A stretch of DNA of 64,000 nucleotides from Artemia franciscana. Its lineage: Eukaryota; Arthropoda; Branchiopoda; Anostraca; Artemiidae. The DNA lies in assembly GCF_032884065.1 (NCBI RefSeq), contig NW_027062922.1, forward strand, positions 1 to 64,000, given 5' to 3'. Of this stretch, positions 44,640-56,235 are shown piece after piece (position 1 is the first letter of the stretch; each line of letters begins with the position of its first letter). The translations under genes were made by a program, and so were the position numbers. The notes beneath the pieces were generated by a model. It had not been told where the DNA came from and searched no databases. It saw nothing but the letters and a program-made list of their open reading frames with translations.

Positions 44640-44870
44640 TTCTTTTTTATAGTTGTTTCTTATATTGTACTCCCCTTACATGTATATTCCTTATATCATA
44701 GTTGTTGCTTATATTTTTTTGCACCACCTTTGTATCCCTGCCATTGAGCCTTTCAAGGGGGATTAAGTGTATTTTAATTCCAATTTGAATTGTATTTTGT
44801 ATTCTACTGTATTGAATAATAATAATAATAAATTATAATAAATAAATAATAATAATAATAAATATTTAGA
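44640..44870. repeat. Retroelement-like 3' tail with (AAT)n microsatellite
   Basis: A T-rich stretch followed by TTGTATTCTACTGTATTGAAT and an AAT/AAAT repeat (44811-44865). A polymorphic short-repeat tail after a UTR-like segment is typical of LINE/SINE 3' ends, but no upstream LINE coding sequence on the plus strand was found here. Confidence 0.5.
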
Positions 44871-45440
44871 TTTTTTTTCCAGGGTTAAAACTCAATACGT
44901 ATTTATTTACGCTATTAAATATCGAAGACCAAAGCTATGTAACATCTCATTGATTCCATAGGGTTCTTGACCTGTCTGGGTCACTTTAGAAAAAAACAGC
45001 GCTCTAATGGGCAGGTACATACAAAAGAGCAAAAATTAGATGTATTTGGATGCTTGCGCTTTAGCGTATAAAAGGTTGAAAAGTTGTTATCAATAGCTTA
45101 AATGATCGGGAAAGTGTGCAGGTAATTTTCCTTTCGAAGGAACTGAATATCTCGTAGAATCTATTTCCCGAATAAAATTATTCGAAAAGTTGTCATAGTT
45201 CACCTATCTAGCACTCCATTCCATTGGGGGGAATCTCTTTTGTATCCTAATGCTTGTAATAATATTTAGATTATAGAGGTCTCCTAAATAAACACAAAAG
45301 CACATTAAAAGAAAACTAAATATCAAAACGAAAAAAAACAGCTCTTTGAATAAAAAAAAACTTGAAAGACAACGACATCCAGAAGAAAAAAGGCCTTAAA
45401 TGAAAAAATAAATACCAAACAAAATCTCTTAAAGTATTAA
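44871..45440. other. Non-coding stretch, no gene seen
   Basis: AT-rich with A runs at 45330-45365. No recognisable frame. Confidence 0.4.
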
Positions 45441-45446
45441 ATAACA

Positions 45447-45622
45447 CCTATGTGTGTACTGTTATTGTGTAACATCCAAGTATACGCTATCATTACTTAA
45501 AATCCACGTGTGCACTGCTATTACTAAGCATCCCACGTCTGTGCTATTATTAGGTAACATCCCAAGTGTACGCTGTATTATGTATCATCACAAGTGTGCA
45601 CCGTCGTTATGTAGCACCGACA
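45447..45622. repeat. Minisatellite, about six units of 28-29 bp
   Basis: Imperfect units of the form CATCCCAAGTGTACGCTATTATTAGGTAA, at about 45447, 45475, 45504, 45532, 45561 and 45590, diverged by roughly one quarter. The open frame across them is an artefact of the unit lacking stops. Confidence 0.75.
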
Positions 45623-46334
45623 TTGATGTCCTCCTCTGTTACAACTAGGGTTCTCCTGCTTGGCTACCTGCACTCTAGTAGGTCCTATTGTTTAATTACC
45701 AATGCGTATGTGGTAACAATCCAGATTTGGAAAGACCCTTAAGGGTCTTTAAACACCCAAAGAAATTATTATATAGTCAATGCAAAGCTTGCTTAGAAAA
45801 CATTCCCTGTTCCATAATTAGCACCCGCTTCTCTTAGAAAATAATACTCTATTACTCAACCGCCTAATAAGCAAACCCTATTATGTAAAATGCACCTGCT
45901 TGCTTTCGAGATATGGTTGAGTTTCAAGATATGGGTGTCATAGAAGGTTTTAAGGTATCACCACTCATAGGTGGTATAGTTTGCCACTTTTTAAATTTAA
46001 TAGTTGTTACTGGGAAGTATGCTGACAATTTTTGGGGAGAGGGCTTGCTTGGGATGGATTGCTTGTGAAAAAAAAACATTTTCATTTAAATATCAGTTTT
46101 CAAGGATGAATATTCTAGGAGAAATTTTCCACGTGGAAAATTCTTGCAGGATCATGCATATTATTTGTCTTACTTTCTCCTTCGCAATCCAATCTTATTT
46201 ATACAGATTCTCTGGGGGAGTCGTCAGAGGGAATTGTTTCAGCTGGGTTGCGGTACACTAGGAAATTTTCACAGGGGGAGGGTGATATTCCCTAATATAA
46301 ATTCTTGATGGTATGAGTCATTGCTAAAAGAATG

Positions 46335-46740
46335 CCAGAGATGTCTCTAACTCAAATTCAACTGTCTGTCTTGGCCTTTTTCACAATTAGCCATGACATG
46401 ATGTCCAAAAACTATTCAATTTTAATTCAAAAATCAACAGACTCAGTGAAGGCCTTTGACCAAGACCTTTTTGGGAAGAAACTTTCCCTTTTTGTTTGAA
46501 TTCCCCCTAATAAAGGGTGATTAATACCTGAATTGTCTGTCACTCAATTCGACTATCTGTCACGACTTTTTCTACAATTAACCATGACGGGTGCATAAAA
46601 ACTGTTCAATTTTAAGTCAAAATTTAATTCTGTTGATTTTTTAATTAAAATGGAATAGTATGTGGGCATCAAATTATGGCTAATTGTAGAAAAAGCCAAG
46701 ATAGATGCTCCAATTGAGTGAGAGGCAATTCTTGCATATG
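46335..46740. repeat. Three related copies of a 90-bp repeat, two forming a fold-back
   Basis: 46345-46435 and 46535-46615 are direct copies (TGTCTGTC, CTTTTTC-ACAATTA-CCATGAC, ACT-TTCAATTTTAA-TCAAAA). 46628-46735 is the reverse complement of the same sequence (GGCTAATTGTAGAAAAAGCC). The last two face each other with a 10-15 base gap and could form a hairpin. Confidence 0.65.
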
Positions 46741-46744
46741 TCCC

Positions 46745-48105
46745 TCCCTTATTAGGAATATATAAAAATGATGCTAGCTCATTTTTGATAGATATGTCTA
46801 TCTATAATTCGTCCAAAGGTCATTCCTAGGGCAGTAGAACCAAGTTAGAACCTCTTACTCGGAAGAATACAAGATTCTACATGATTTAAAATGAAACTAT
46901 AATTTAATTGTTGAGATATACTCACATTCTTTTTTGTAATATCTGTATGTTCACATTTTGTTGAAGAATATGCAATAATAGCCTTTTCAAAAATTTTTCA
47001 ATAAGGAGGCATTACTTGATTCACTGCTATTTATATACGCAAAAAATTACTTAATTAATTTTCAAGGAATTTCAAACAGTTGAGGTCAATCTTTGATTGT
47101 CACTGAGGGTGTCAACAAGAGGATCAATAGGGTTGTAGTTTAAGTCCCTTCACTAAAATCATTGCATCCAATAAGCATTTCCTCTATTCATGATGATGTT
47201 TATTGTAAAATTTCTTATAATTTGAAACATCATTTAACTTTCTTTGATTCAATTTATACAATCCTTTCCAAATTTAATCGCTCTATTTTTAAATAATTCC
47301 AGTTGAGGTTTAATTTTAGCTTTATTCATGGAGTGAGCTTCATCTTTTATTTTCTTATGGATATTCTTAATAATTGAGAATTGGAGAATAAACTACTAAT
47401 CTCGCTATCAAACCGTCTTGTATACAATAATTGTTTCTTATTGCTAAACATTTATTATTGATATATTTTATTAGATAATTTCAATAGAAATTTTAAAAAT
47501 CAAAAACATATTCAATTTTATCTCCAATTAGATCGGTTAATCTACCTAATTGATCAATTACAATCTTTTTTAGCAAATTGATATATTTATATTGATTGTT
47601 TTGAAGCTATTGGCTTTCTATGGGAAACTCACAGAGTAGCACTCCTGGCTCTATTTTCTTGAGGACAACTCAGGATCACATTAGAGGTTGTAATCCTATT
47701 CACAAGTAACATATCCACTAATAAACAGTGAATATATATTTTACCAATATTTCATGTACTTATTTTAGCCCAATTTTCATATCCTCAAATACAACCCAAA
47801 TCACTATTAAACCAAAATTTAAAATCCTCTTTGAAAATAATAATACATTTCAGTGTTGCTAGACTTGATAATATATTGATTGATTTATTGATCTGCTCGA
47901 TCTAAAGATGAAGTGAAATAATGAGTTAAGACATGATTTAAAGTTTCTTCATCATACAACCCATTTGGTATAATAACGTTAAGCCACGTATTTTAATTTT
48001 TTCCCTGTATTCAACGGTACTGTTCTTAAATTGATCACTAATGGCACACTATGAATGCTTCAGTGTTACCCTATGACATTACTCGACTTTATTTTTGTTA
48101 CCGCT
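46745..48105. other. Non-coding stretch, no gene seen
   Basis: AT-rich. No frame recognised on either strand. Confidence 0.35.
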
Positions 48106-48113
48106 AATAATTA

Positions 48114-48281
48114 TTACATAATACTATAAATAGTGTTGAAAGAAAATTTTCTTAAAATTTTATTTTTGAATAATGAATTGAGCAGGTCAACAGATTCATT
48201 TCTCACTTCATCAGCTGTATTTCTAGCAGCTCTTCTACCTAGCAAACTATATAGTTTTTCAATTATATCATTTACTTTCAT
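48114..48281 (-). CDS. Short unassigned open frame, protein-like
   Basis: 55 codons from ATG 48281-48279 (MKVNDIIEKLYSLLGRRAAR, TADEVRNESVDLLNSLFKNK) to TAA 48116-48114. The amphipathic, charged composition is unlike the surrounding AT-rich noise. A second protein-like stretch on the same strand at about 49305-49135 (FILENPIEIRGEIINRKAEV, TEKIFKYFFYHRNLIE) and one at about 49010-48860 (NEPNFRKVAKILKNH) may belong to the same decayed gene. No family recognised. Confidence 0.25.
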   Translation of the reverse strand: MKVNDIIEKLYSLLGRRAARNTADEVRNESVDLLNSLFKNKILRKFSFNTIYSIM

Positions 48282-49754
48282 TTAAATCCCAGCTCCTTGC
48301 TGAGGTTTTACAACATCAAATTTATCTTCAATAGCTTCTGATCTTTTTCAATGTATTTTTATGGGCTTGGACTTTTTTCTAATTCACTAGATGGAAAATC
48401 CTACATTTTTTATCCATATCCTTTATTAAATGTTCCTGATTCATCTATTGCCTCTTTTAATTATTGATGGTTTCTCAATAAAAACAAATCATTTCAGAGT
48501 AGACAACACAGAAAACAACACAATAATGAAAAAACAAACGAGACTGCGGTCAGTAGACCGATAAGATAATAATCTAAAATGACACGGATATTTCACCTGA
48601 ATAAGAACTAGGCACAGAATAGACAAAAATAGAAACTAAAACAAACTAAAACAAATAAAATTCAATAAAATACAATTGCCGTAACTTATCCTCATAGGTA
48701 CCAGGAGCTAAAAGAGTTGCCTCGATGAGAACAATAAAGCAACTGGATGAAAAAACTATAAACATGGAAATGATATCTATTATTTTGTTACAAAATTATC
48801 CTTTCGTTTGCTGTCATTGAAGCACTTCTACTTGGTCAGGTAGTTAATCTCTTACCCTAGTGATTTTTTAAAATCTTAGCTACCTTTCTAAAATTTGGTT
48901 CATTTTTCAAAACAATATTATAAATTGGGCCAATATCTCTTTTTATTGTTTGCTTATTGATTGAAAGATTAGTTAACAAGATCTTTATTTCAATAGCCGC
49001 TTTTTTATATGAAAAAAAACCCTATCGTTAAAAATAGCCGTGGTCCCAACACACTGTAAAAACTCGTTAGGCTGAAAGAAGACATGTTCTGGCAAAGCCA
49101 AAACAAAGGTTTCATTAGGCTTGCTGAATTTTAGAGTTTGTTTCTATTAAGTTACGATGGTAAAAAAAATATTTAAAAATTTTTTCGGTAACTTCGGCTT
49201 TTCTGTTGATAATCTCTCCTCTAATTTCTATTGGGTTTTCTAATATAAAAATAGCTGGAAAAGTGATTCTTGAAACATCTCTACCCAGATTGGAGATGCT
49301 TTATCTTTTCAACTGTTGAAAATATCTGTATCGTATTTGAATTTTTTAAAGGTGATGATCAAGGCCATGGGACTATGCCAAAGGACTGAGATTTTTCAAT
49401 CTGTCTTTGCTCGTTATTTGTATGGTAATCCGCATCATTTCATTTTACTTTACAACACGTCAATTATTGCCCCGGTTAAAGTTCTCATACAAGTTTTCAG
49501 TGAGTCAGTTGAGATAAAAAAAAAACATATTAACCGAAAGGTACTTCTCAATGGAGACACTGGATAAACTTTTTAAGCCCCATTTATGATAAAACTACTA
49601 ATTCTCATAGTTATTACACGCATCCACAAAATTATGGCTTGCAATCAAATACAATCTCTGATAATAATCTACCTGAAAAGTGATTAACCTATTAGAGTGC
49701 TTTACGCAAAATAAAATTCTAAAATGTTGTTTATACTTGTGTTTTTTATTCAGC

Positions 49755-49795
49755 TACCCTTTTCTTCGTTACCACCAACTGTTTGATAGCAATTG
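49755..49795. repeat. R1 terminal hairpin fragment
   Basis: TTCGTTACCACCAACTGTTTGATAG resembles the last 30 bases of R1 (hairpin and TTTGA). Too short to say more. Confidence 0.4.
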
Positions 49796-49989
49796 AGCCA
49801 TAATAATTGATGAGCAAAGAGTTGGATACAGACAGAATATTTTAAGAATGTGCCAAGCCAGTGTAGTGTTGCAGGAAAATATATAGAAAAAAAATGATAG
49901 TGTGGTAAATTACTTTCTTAAATATGAAGGTTCAGGGTTGGAACTAGATATTATGATTTTTGGAAAAGGGTAAGAGCCTACCGATTTTA

Positions 49990-50510
49990 CGACAAAAGTA
50001 ACAAAACGACTGTAAGGAAAAGGTGATCTAGGGGCATGGCTAAGAGGCATTAGTCTGGTTTCTGTGTGCCAGATTACTAAGTATATGATGCGTTTTAGTG
50101 TGAGAGATGATGTATACAACGATTTAAAAGAAAAACATTGGGGTTTAAGAAAGGCTAGATGATGTGTTGACCAAATTTTCTTTCTTAGTCGAATAAATGA
50201 GAAGTGCCTGAGTTATCAAACATCTTTAATCCTTAGTTTAGTGGTAAATAAGCACATTTTTTATTCTTTTGATGGATGTGCCTTAGCAGAGGTTAAATCC
50301 CTGTATGGTATACGAGAAAAAAAAATCTAAGTGACTATTACTATGTACGAGAATACCACTACTTCGCTTAAGAGTTCCCTGAATTTTGATTATGCTGATG
50401 ATTTAAGCATCATAGATTAAAGCCTAAGTAAAACAATTGAACTTTGAGAGATTTTTCAACTTCAGGGTACCAGAAAAACTTTGAAAATTAATATTAAGAA
50501 GATTAAAATA
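49990..50510 (+). pseudogene. LINE reverse transcriptase fragment (family B) with YADD
   Basis: Starts near the KKGD point where the 1-720 fragment ends: KGDLGAWLRGISLVSVCQIT (about 50018-50077), MMRFSVRDDVYNDLKEKHWG, a stop where GRG is expected, then VDQIFFLSRINEKCLSYQTS (about 50170-50225), SFDGCALAEVKSLYGI and LNFDYADDLSIID with the catalytic YADD at 50391-50402, ending KTLKINIKKIKIL. The segment between the first catalytic Asp and YADD is shortened by a deletion. At least four stops make it a pseudogene. Confidence 0.78.
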
Positions 50511-50574
50511 CTGAGAGGTTTGCTTTTTGAGTAGCCGGAAGTGTATTTTAAAAATAAACTAGGAGTTTATTTTT

Positions 50575-51037
50575 TTTAAGGAGGATTAAAATGGATTGTC
50601 TAAAGATTTTGTAAGTGTAGAAGAGTTCTACTCCTCTCAGATGCGATAATGGTTTTAAAAGCATTCAGAGGTTGGGGGATGATCTATAGTTGTCTGAGCA
50701 CAAGGTGTAAAGTTTTGAAATTAAAGTTAAGCACACCAAGTTTTTGTAGGGCATAAACTTTGAATTGCCGAAAAAGTATTAAAAATAATTCAGTAGTTTT
50801 AATTGTGGATTTTTTAAAAGAGCATTCGAATATATGGTCAAAAGATACTGTAAGTGTGGATGCATTCTACTCTTCATAGGTTTTATAATGGTATTAGAGG
50901 AATGTCTCACGGACGGAGGATGATCTATAGTTGTCTGAGAACAAGGTAAAAAGCTCATAAATTAAAGTTAAGGAGACTTAGATATTAAAATTTGAATTGC
51001 CAAAAAGATATTAAAATGAATTTAGTAGTTTACTTGT
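50575..51037. repeat. 238-bp tandem repeat, units 1 and 2
   Basis: Matching landmarks recur 238 bases apart: GTCTAAAGATTTTGTAAGTG (about 50599) and GTCAAAAGATACTGTAAGTG (about 50837), and GGATGATCTATAGTTGTCTGAG in both. A third unit begins after the R3 insertion (GTCTAAAGATATTGTAAGGG, about 52773). Confidence 0.8.
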
Positions 51038-52745
51038 TGGTTTTTACGGAACTTGGTAAATACCAAGTGCCATATAGCGATCGCAAATCCTGTTGGTCTC
51101 TCGGTCCCGGTTATGCTAGCTTATGCACTTCCAGATAAGCTACGAGGATGAAATTTGGCAGGCATATCAGTGACCAGACCAGATTAAATTAGTAATAGTT
51201 GTTTCCCCGGTTCGACTATGGGGGGGGGGGGGGGAGGGGGAGAAGGGGACAGTTAATTCAGATTTTTTTGTATAAAGAAGGTATTTTAATTTAACGAACG
51301 TTAAATCGTATCTTAATGAAATTTGATATTTAGAAGGAAATCGTGTCTCAGAGCTCTCATTTCAATGAAGATCCGGTAAGAATTTGACCGGATTGCTGGT
51401 CAAATGAGTGTTGGCAAATGCTTAGAGTGGGGGGATCGGGATTAAACTTGGTGGGAAAAATATACACAAGTCCTAGATACGTTATTGATATAACCAGAAC
51501 GGATTCACTCTCTTTGGGGGAGTTAGGGGGAGAGTTTGCTCTGAAAAATTAGAAAAATGAGGTTTTTGTTTTTTAGTTAAGAAGGATGCATCGAATCTTA
51601 AAGAAATTTCGTATTTAGAACGAAATTGTAACTTAGATCTCTTATTTTAAATCCCCACCAGATCCAGTTTAATTGGAGGGAGCCGGAAATCTTTGAAAAC
51701 ACTTAGAGTGGAGAGATGAGGATGAAACTTGGTGGGAAGAATAAGCCCAAGTCCTGCATATGGGATTGACACAACTGGACTGAATCCGCTCTCTTTGGGG
51801 AAGATGTTGGTGTGTTAATTCGGAAAAATAAGAAAAAATTGAGGTATTTTCAACTTACGAACGGGTGATCAAATCTTAATGAAATATGATATTTAGAAGG
51901 AAATGACAATTGCTTTGTGTCTCAAAGCAATTGTTTTAAATCCTGATCAGATCCGGTGACATTGGGGGGAGTTCGGGGGGGATCTTGGAAAACTCTAAGA
52001 GTGATGAGATCATGATGAAACTTGGTGGGAAGAATATGCAAAAGTCTTAGATACATGATTGACATAATCTGAGAGAATCCACATTCTTTGGGGGAGTTCG
52101 AGGGGGTGTTAATTTGAGAAAATTAGAAAGAATGAGGTATTTTTAACTTGAGAACGGGTAACAGTTTGTGAGGTATTTTCAAATTTAAGTCCCAACCAGA
52201 TCAGGTGACATTAGGGGGGTTGGAGAGGGAATCATAAAATCTTGGAAAACGCTTAGAGTTGAGAGATTGGGATGAAACTTGGTTGTACAATAAGCAAATG
52301 TCTATAGATACATGATTGACGTAGCCAGACTAGATCCAATCTCTTTGGGGGAGTTAAGGGGTTTAGTGCTTTGGCAAGTTCAGTGCTTTTAGACGTTCTA
52401 GGACGATTAAAACTATTAGGTGTCTTATTGACCATCACAAATTGACTTGATAAAGTCGTTATCCCCGATTCAACGAATCTGCGGGGGGGCGCTGTAGGGA
52501 AAGGAAAAATTAGAAAAAAAGGAGGTATTTTTAACTTACGAATAATTGATCGGATCTTAATGTTTCAATATTTAGAATTATCTCGTGTCTTAGAGCCCTA
52601 TAAATCCCGACTGGCATTAAGCCTCTGATTTTCATTTTGAACTAATCTATTAATAATTAGAGTTTTGCTGAAGCTCATGCCATATGAGAGCTTGGCTTTT
52701 GGTTCTTCCCACGTCATCAAAAATGACTTATGAGTTCTTAGCTCT
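51038..52745. repeat. Repeat element R3: hairpin head plus tandem array of about 280-bp units
   Basis: Begins with a near-perfect palindrome (ACTTGGTAAATACCAAGT, 51049-51067), then CGGTCCCGGTTATGC and a G16 run at about 51221-51237. Four tandem units follow, landmarked by CTTGGTGGGAA (about 51448, 51728, 52021, 52278; spacing 280, 293, 257), each with ATTGACATAACC-like, TCTCTTTGGGGGAGTT and AATCTTAATGAAAT blocks, and a partial fifth unit (52545-52620). The tail contains CATATGAGAGCTTGGC and GAGTTCTTAGCTCTTGTTT. It interrupts the 238-bp tandem repeat, so it moved in. No coding frame is conserved across the units. Confidence 0.75.
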
Positions 52746-52850
52746 TGTTTAAAGGAGAATTTGAACGGACTGTCTAAAGATATTGTAAGGGCACAGCTAT
52801 CTGCTCCTTTTAGGTTTTAAAAGGGTTTTGGGAATATTAAGTATTTGTAT
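52746..52850. repeat. 238-bp tandem repeat, unit 3 resumed after R3
   Basis: Continues the landmark order of units 1 and 2 (GGACTGTCTAAAGATATTG, then CTCCTTTTAGGTTTTAAAAGG) directly after the R3 tail. With R3 removed, the spacing to unit 2 is about 230 bp. Confidence 0.7.
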
Positions 52851-52879
52851 TATTTTCTATTAGGCCAACATGACTTTTA

Positions 52880-53870
52880 TACATAATAATGAAAGATGGT
52901 GATAAACTTAATTATGCTATGGATGTCAGGTGATTGATTTTTCTAACGATAATTTTGACAGGACCAGTGCCTGTCATCATCAGGTTAAATTCAAATTTCT
53001 TGCCAGTAAGTAAAATCACAAAAAAAATTAAACTTAAAAACACTGAACAACACTAATGATGGGTTGAACCTGGAATTATTGTTGTGCCATGGCCTAAATT
53101 TTGGTGGAGACATTGATGTCTGCTGTCCTAGTGGATCTTAAAGAGGTTGGGCCTTTAGGTAAGGGGGGGGGTGTTTCTTGTGAGTTTTCAATTAAATGGT
53201 GATGGGTTCCAAAATTTCGCTAATATGAAACTCATCATTGTCTTACGGATTGGGATGGGTATTAAAAGATAAGATGGGCCAATGCAGAAAAAATATCTTC
53301 CGCCTTTAGCTTTGTCTTTTTAAGTCAAGCATCAATGGAGTCAGCATGTTCTCTTAATCGGTGATGTAGAGGTCTCATGGCACGACCTATATAGGTATCA
53401 CCACAGCTTCAAGGAATCTGATATACCCCGGGTGGATCTGAAGTAATCGTATCCTTGTCTTTGTTCAAGAAGGAGAAAATAGGCCTTCCAGAGGGTAAAA
53501 ACACCTTATAGCCAAGCTTAATGAGTTTGGAGCTAAAATGTCAGTAATGTCCTTGATATAAGGTAATGACAAAAGGGATTTACCATCTTCAATCTTAGGA
53601 GCAAAATCCTTGGTAATTCCACTCATCTTTCTTCTAGAAATAACCTTTTTAATGACTCTTATGGGTATCCGTTACCTATCAGCACATCTCTTTTATAGTC
53701 AAGTTCAGCCTTCCGCTCAAAATCACAGGAGCACACCAGATATGCTCTATCAACCAATGAATAGACTAAAGAATTTTGACTTAAGGTTGTTATAGGAGTC
53801 ATATCTCAGATATCTATCACTATGAGTTGGCTTTCAATGAAAAGATAAGTCTACAAGCCAAGATTTGAAT
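52880..53870 (-). pseudogene. Penelope-like element 3' part: RT thumb and GIY-YIG endonuclease, degenerate
   Basis: Reading leftwards there is the RT thumb motif KPTHSDRYLRYDSYN (about 53838-53795), the tail NGYP (about 53670), then the GIY-YIG nuclease that gives these elements their target cut: GVYQIP at 53429-53412 (GIY position) and TYIGRAMRPLHHRLREHADS (about 53396-53337), with YIG at 53393-53385 and the Arg-rich helix. The C-terminal block ALAHLIFEN is near 53300-53270. A TGA (53409-53411) replaces a cysteine codon and more stops follow. The upstream RT core is missing because the sequence meets the edge of the large inverted repeat at about 53846. The UTR (52880-53160) is shared with the right-hand copy. 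Confidence 0.85.
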
Positions 53871-55239
53871 ATTGGAGGCTACAGCGATAACATTGGTCAA
53901 ATATGGTTCTTAAGAATGGGCCCTTAATTAAACAAATAAAGATTAGCTAGATGTTTTCTATAGCTGTCGAAAAGTTTGTTTAAATGCCAATTTCAAGCGC
54001 CATGATGAAATAATTTCTGTCATTAATAGGCCAATCCATGCAGATGAAGGATAACAGATTGCCTAAGACTTTCCTTTTGTCCTAAAGTCCAGGGCTATAC
54101 GGAAAGCACGTTATCCATGGTTGCCTTGAGAGAATGTTATAAAGAAAGCCTTAGGGAAGGAACGAGCTTTTCTGTGAGGGCGTAAGAAGTCTTATTAGGT
54201 CTGCATACAAAAGGATCTTCAGTTTCTGTATTGGCCTCGAGCGGCTTGGTAATGTGATGATTTATAATAAATGTTAGTAGTAGTAGTTTCTTTTCAGTCT
54301 CATCGCATGTATTCTGAAGAATTATTCGAGACAGAAGTGACTTTTCTACTGTAATTTTTTTCTTTCTTCTTTATTTTCGTTTATGTTTGCTTCAGATATT
54401 TTTAATACCCTTTACTATAGCTTCTCCGATTTATATAGTGACATTAGATGGTCAAGAACGTTCCTTATCAGCCATTATGAATATAAGTTTTTTGGGCCAT
54501 CTTTTTTGTCTTTTCTAGGTTAATTAACATTTTCCTTCCCAAAATTCAACACGAAAAGGGGTATTAGGAAATTAAAATTTGTCTCATTTCTTAAAATTTA
54601 AAACAGCGTGAACACAGGTTTTAGTTTTACCTAGGCCACACCATAAATATATCTTATTTACAATTGAATTCAATCACTTTTAAATTAAAATTCCCTATTC
54701 TGAGCTTTAAGATCAAAACAAGTCTTGTGAAATAAGAGCTTGAGGAATTTGGGAAAGAAGAGTGTAATTATGTTCTATTTTTGCTACACTACTTATAATA
54801 TGTTATAATTTTTTATGGTTTAATATTGAGTGGATAGTTTGATATCAATATCCAAATAATTGCTATTATCTTTCTCGTTTATTTCTATAACGTTTAATAT
54901 CATACCTTTATCTTATTTTTTAAAAATTTCCTTTAAAAATCAGCTTCTTTTGAATCGAAATGCTTAGGTGCAAGTAGGTCAACTGTTTCTCCTTTAAAAT
55001 TAATAATGATGACGATTTTTTTCCATATTTAGTTTTAATATATTTCTTTTCTTGAATCGTGTAATAATCTCTATTTCTTCTTTCCTAATAAATCGGTTAT
55101 GTTTATTTTCTATTTTCGTTTCACTTAAAAGTTCTTTCACTTATTAGTAGATAATTTTATTAGTAGATAATAAAATATTTCCAGAAGAAAAATATTTGAT
55201 TAACATCCCAGTAGTATATAAGTCTAAGCAAATCTCCTT

Positions 55240-55290
55240 TGGTTTAACTGGTTAAAGAGCCTTATCTAGAACCTGGTGGTTACAAGGTCA
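55240..55290 (+). promoter_or_regulatory. tRNA-like Pol III promoter boxes, module 1
   Basis: A-box-like TGGTTTAACTGG at 55240-55251 and B-box-like GGTTACAAGGTC at 55278-55289, 27 bases apart. This is the internal promoter layout of tRNA genes and tRNA-derived SINEs. A mirrored copy lies in the right arm (about 61495-61550). No full cloverleaf could be built, so it is not called a tRNA gene. Confidence 0.5.
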
Positions 55291-55365
55291 AGGGCAGTAG
55301 TCGCGAACTTCTTAGTGATTCTGTATGTCAAAAGAAAAAAAAAAGATTGTAAAAACTGTCCTTAG

Positions 55366-55440
55366 AGGCCAGCATGGTCGAGTGGTATAGCAATCAACTG
55401 ACCATCGACTGCGATCCAACAGTTCGACTTTAACTGTAAC
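55366..55440 (+). promoter_or_regulatory. tRNA-like Pol III promoter boxes, module 2
   Basis: GGCCAGCATGGTCGAGTGGTATAG contains an A box (TGGTCGAGTGG, 55375-55385), and AGTTCGACTTT (55421-55431) fits a B box; the spacing of 36 bases is that of a tRNA. It is probably the head of a tRNA-derived SINE, with the A-run plus downstream tandem units as its body. The mirrored copy near 61370-61435 has a decayed A box. Confidence 0.55.
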
Positions 55441-55625
55441 CTCGTGTAGCAGTTGATCTCGTAAATTCAATCTGGCCAGTACTCTCAATGTTATGTTGTC
55501 CGGATGTTGATGAAGTAAATACAATCAGCCAATACGTGTTACCTCGTGTAGCAGTTAATGATGTAAATACAATCGGCCAATCCTCTTAATGTTACCTCGT
55601 GGAACAGTCCATACAAATACAATCT
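55436..55625 (+). repeat. Tandem units of about 55-60 bp after the tRNA-like head
   Basis: About four diverged units with the core TACCTCGTGTAGCAGTTAAT, GTAAATACAATC-GCCA and CTCTTAATGT. The set is mirrored in the right arm at 61165-61360 (for example TAACTGCTACACGAGGTAAC). Confidence 0.7.
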
Positions 55626-56101
55626 GGCATCGGATCAAGGAATGGTCTTGTATATGTCTTGAACCTTAAAGACTTAATGCAATATTTTTAACAATTCAAT
55701 TTCTCTTGTTTAATATAATTTTTAAGAGGGAAAAGTTTAATGCCTTGTATAACCTATTGTCATGTTTAATTATTACTTCATTAATCGATTAGTCCAAAAT
55801 ACACTTAGCAAGAAATTTAAATAGAATGAATAAGCAGTTACATACTCAGCCTTTTTCGCTATTCTTAGATATTTTTCAAGTATTTTAATCTGAACAGTCC
55901 CAAGACGTAAATAAGTGAGGGGTAACATAGAGAAAGCAGACAAGCCTGAAACACTAAATAAAAATTTTTATATTGAGAAATCTTGATTAACACATACAGA
56001 ATATTTAAGACCTTTACGAGAAACAAATAATGTCTTTTCTAATTCTTCTTCCATTAACATTTGAAAATAAATTTTAAATAAAATTCTATGTATCCCTTCC
56101 C

Positions 56102-56235
56102 TTAAACCTTTTTTATATAATCAATGCAAAAATTACCGCAATTTACATCGTTAAACTTTTGAACTTGAGCAAAATGATAGATAATTTGTCTATTTGAAGT
56201 CTTTAAATATTTGAATATTCCATTTCCAGGCTGGA
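56102..56235 (-). pseudogene. Adenain-like protease C-terminal relic, left arm
   Basis: Reverse strand, ending at a TAA at 56104-56102. It reads through a Q-V-Q step into NCGNFCIDYIKKV. A cysteine followed by glycine, with a second cysteine three residues on and a Gln-x-Gln shortly upstream, is the C-terminal signature of adenovirus/Polinton-type proteases that mature capsid proteins. The upstream His and Asp/Glu residues of the triad cannot be placed because the frame is broken. The mirrored copy at 60555-60688 has the second Cys as Phe. Confidence 0.5.

Noticed and set aside
45447..45622. A CRISPR-like array of 28-bp repeats
   Set aside because: Units are contiguous and diverged with no unique spacers, in a eukaryotic context; a minisatellite fits.
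48114..49305. 5' part of the Penelope-like element at 43.8-44.5 kb
   Set aside because: Same strand, but 4-5 kb away from the RT core and without any Penelope motif; kept only as unassigned protein-like text.
55230..55440. Two tRNA genes
   Set aside because: A- and B-box-like stretches are present, but no acceptor stem or cloverleaf could be paired, so only promoter-like modules were called.
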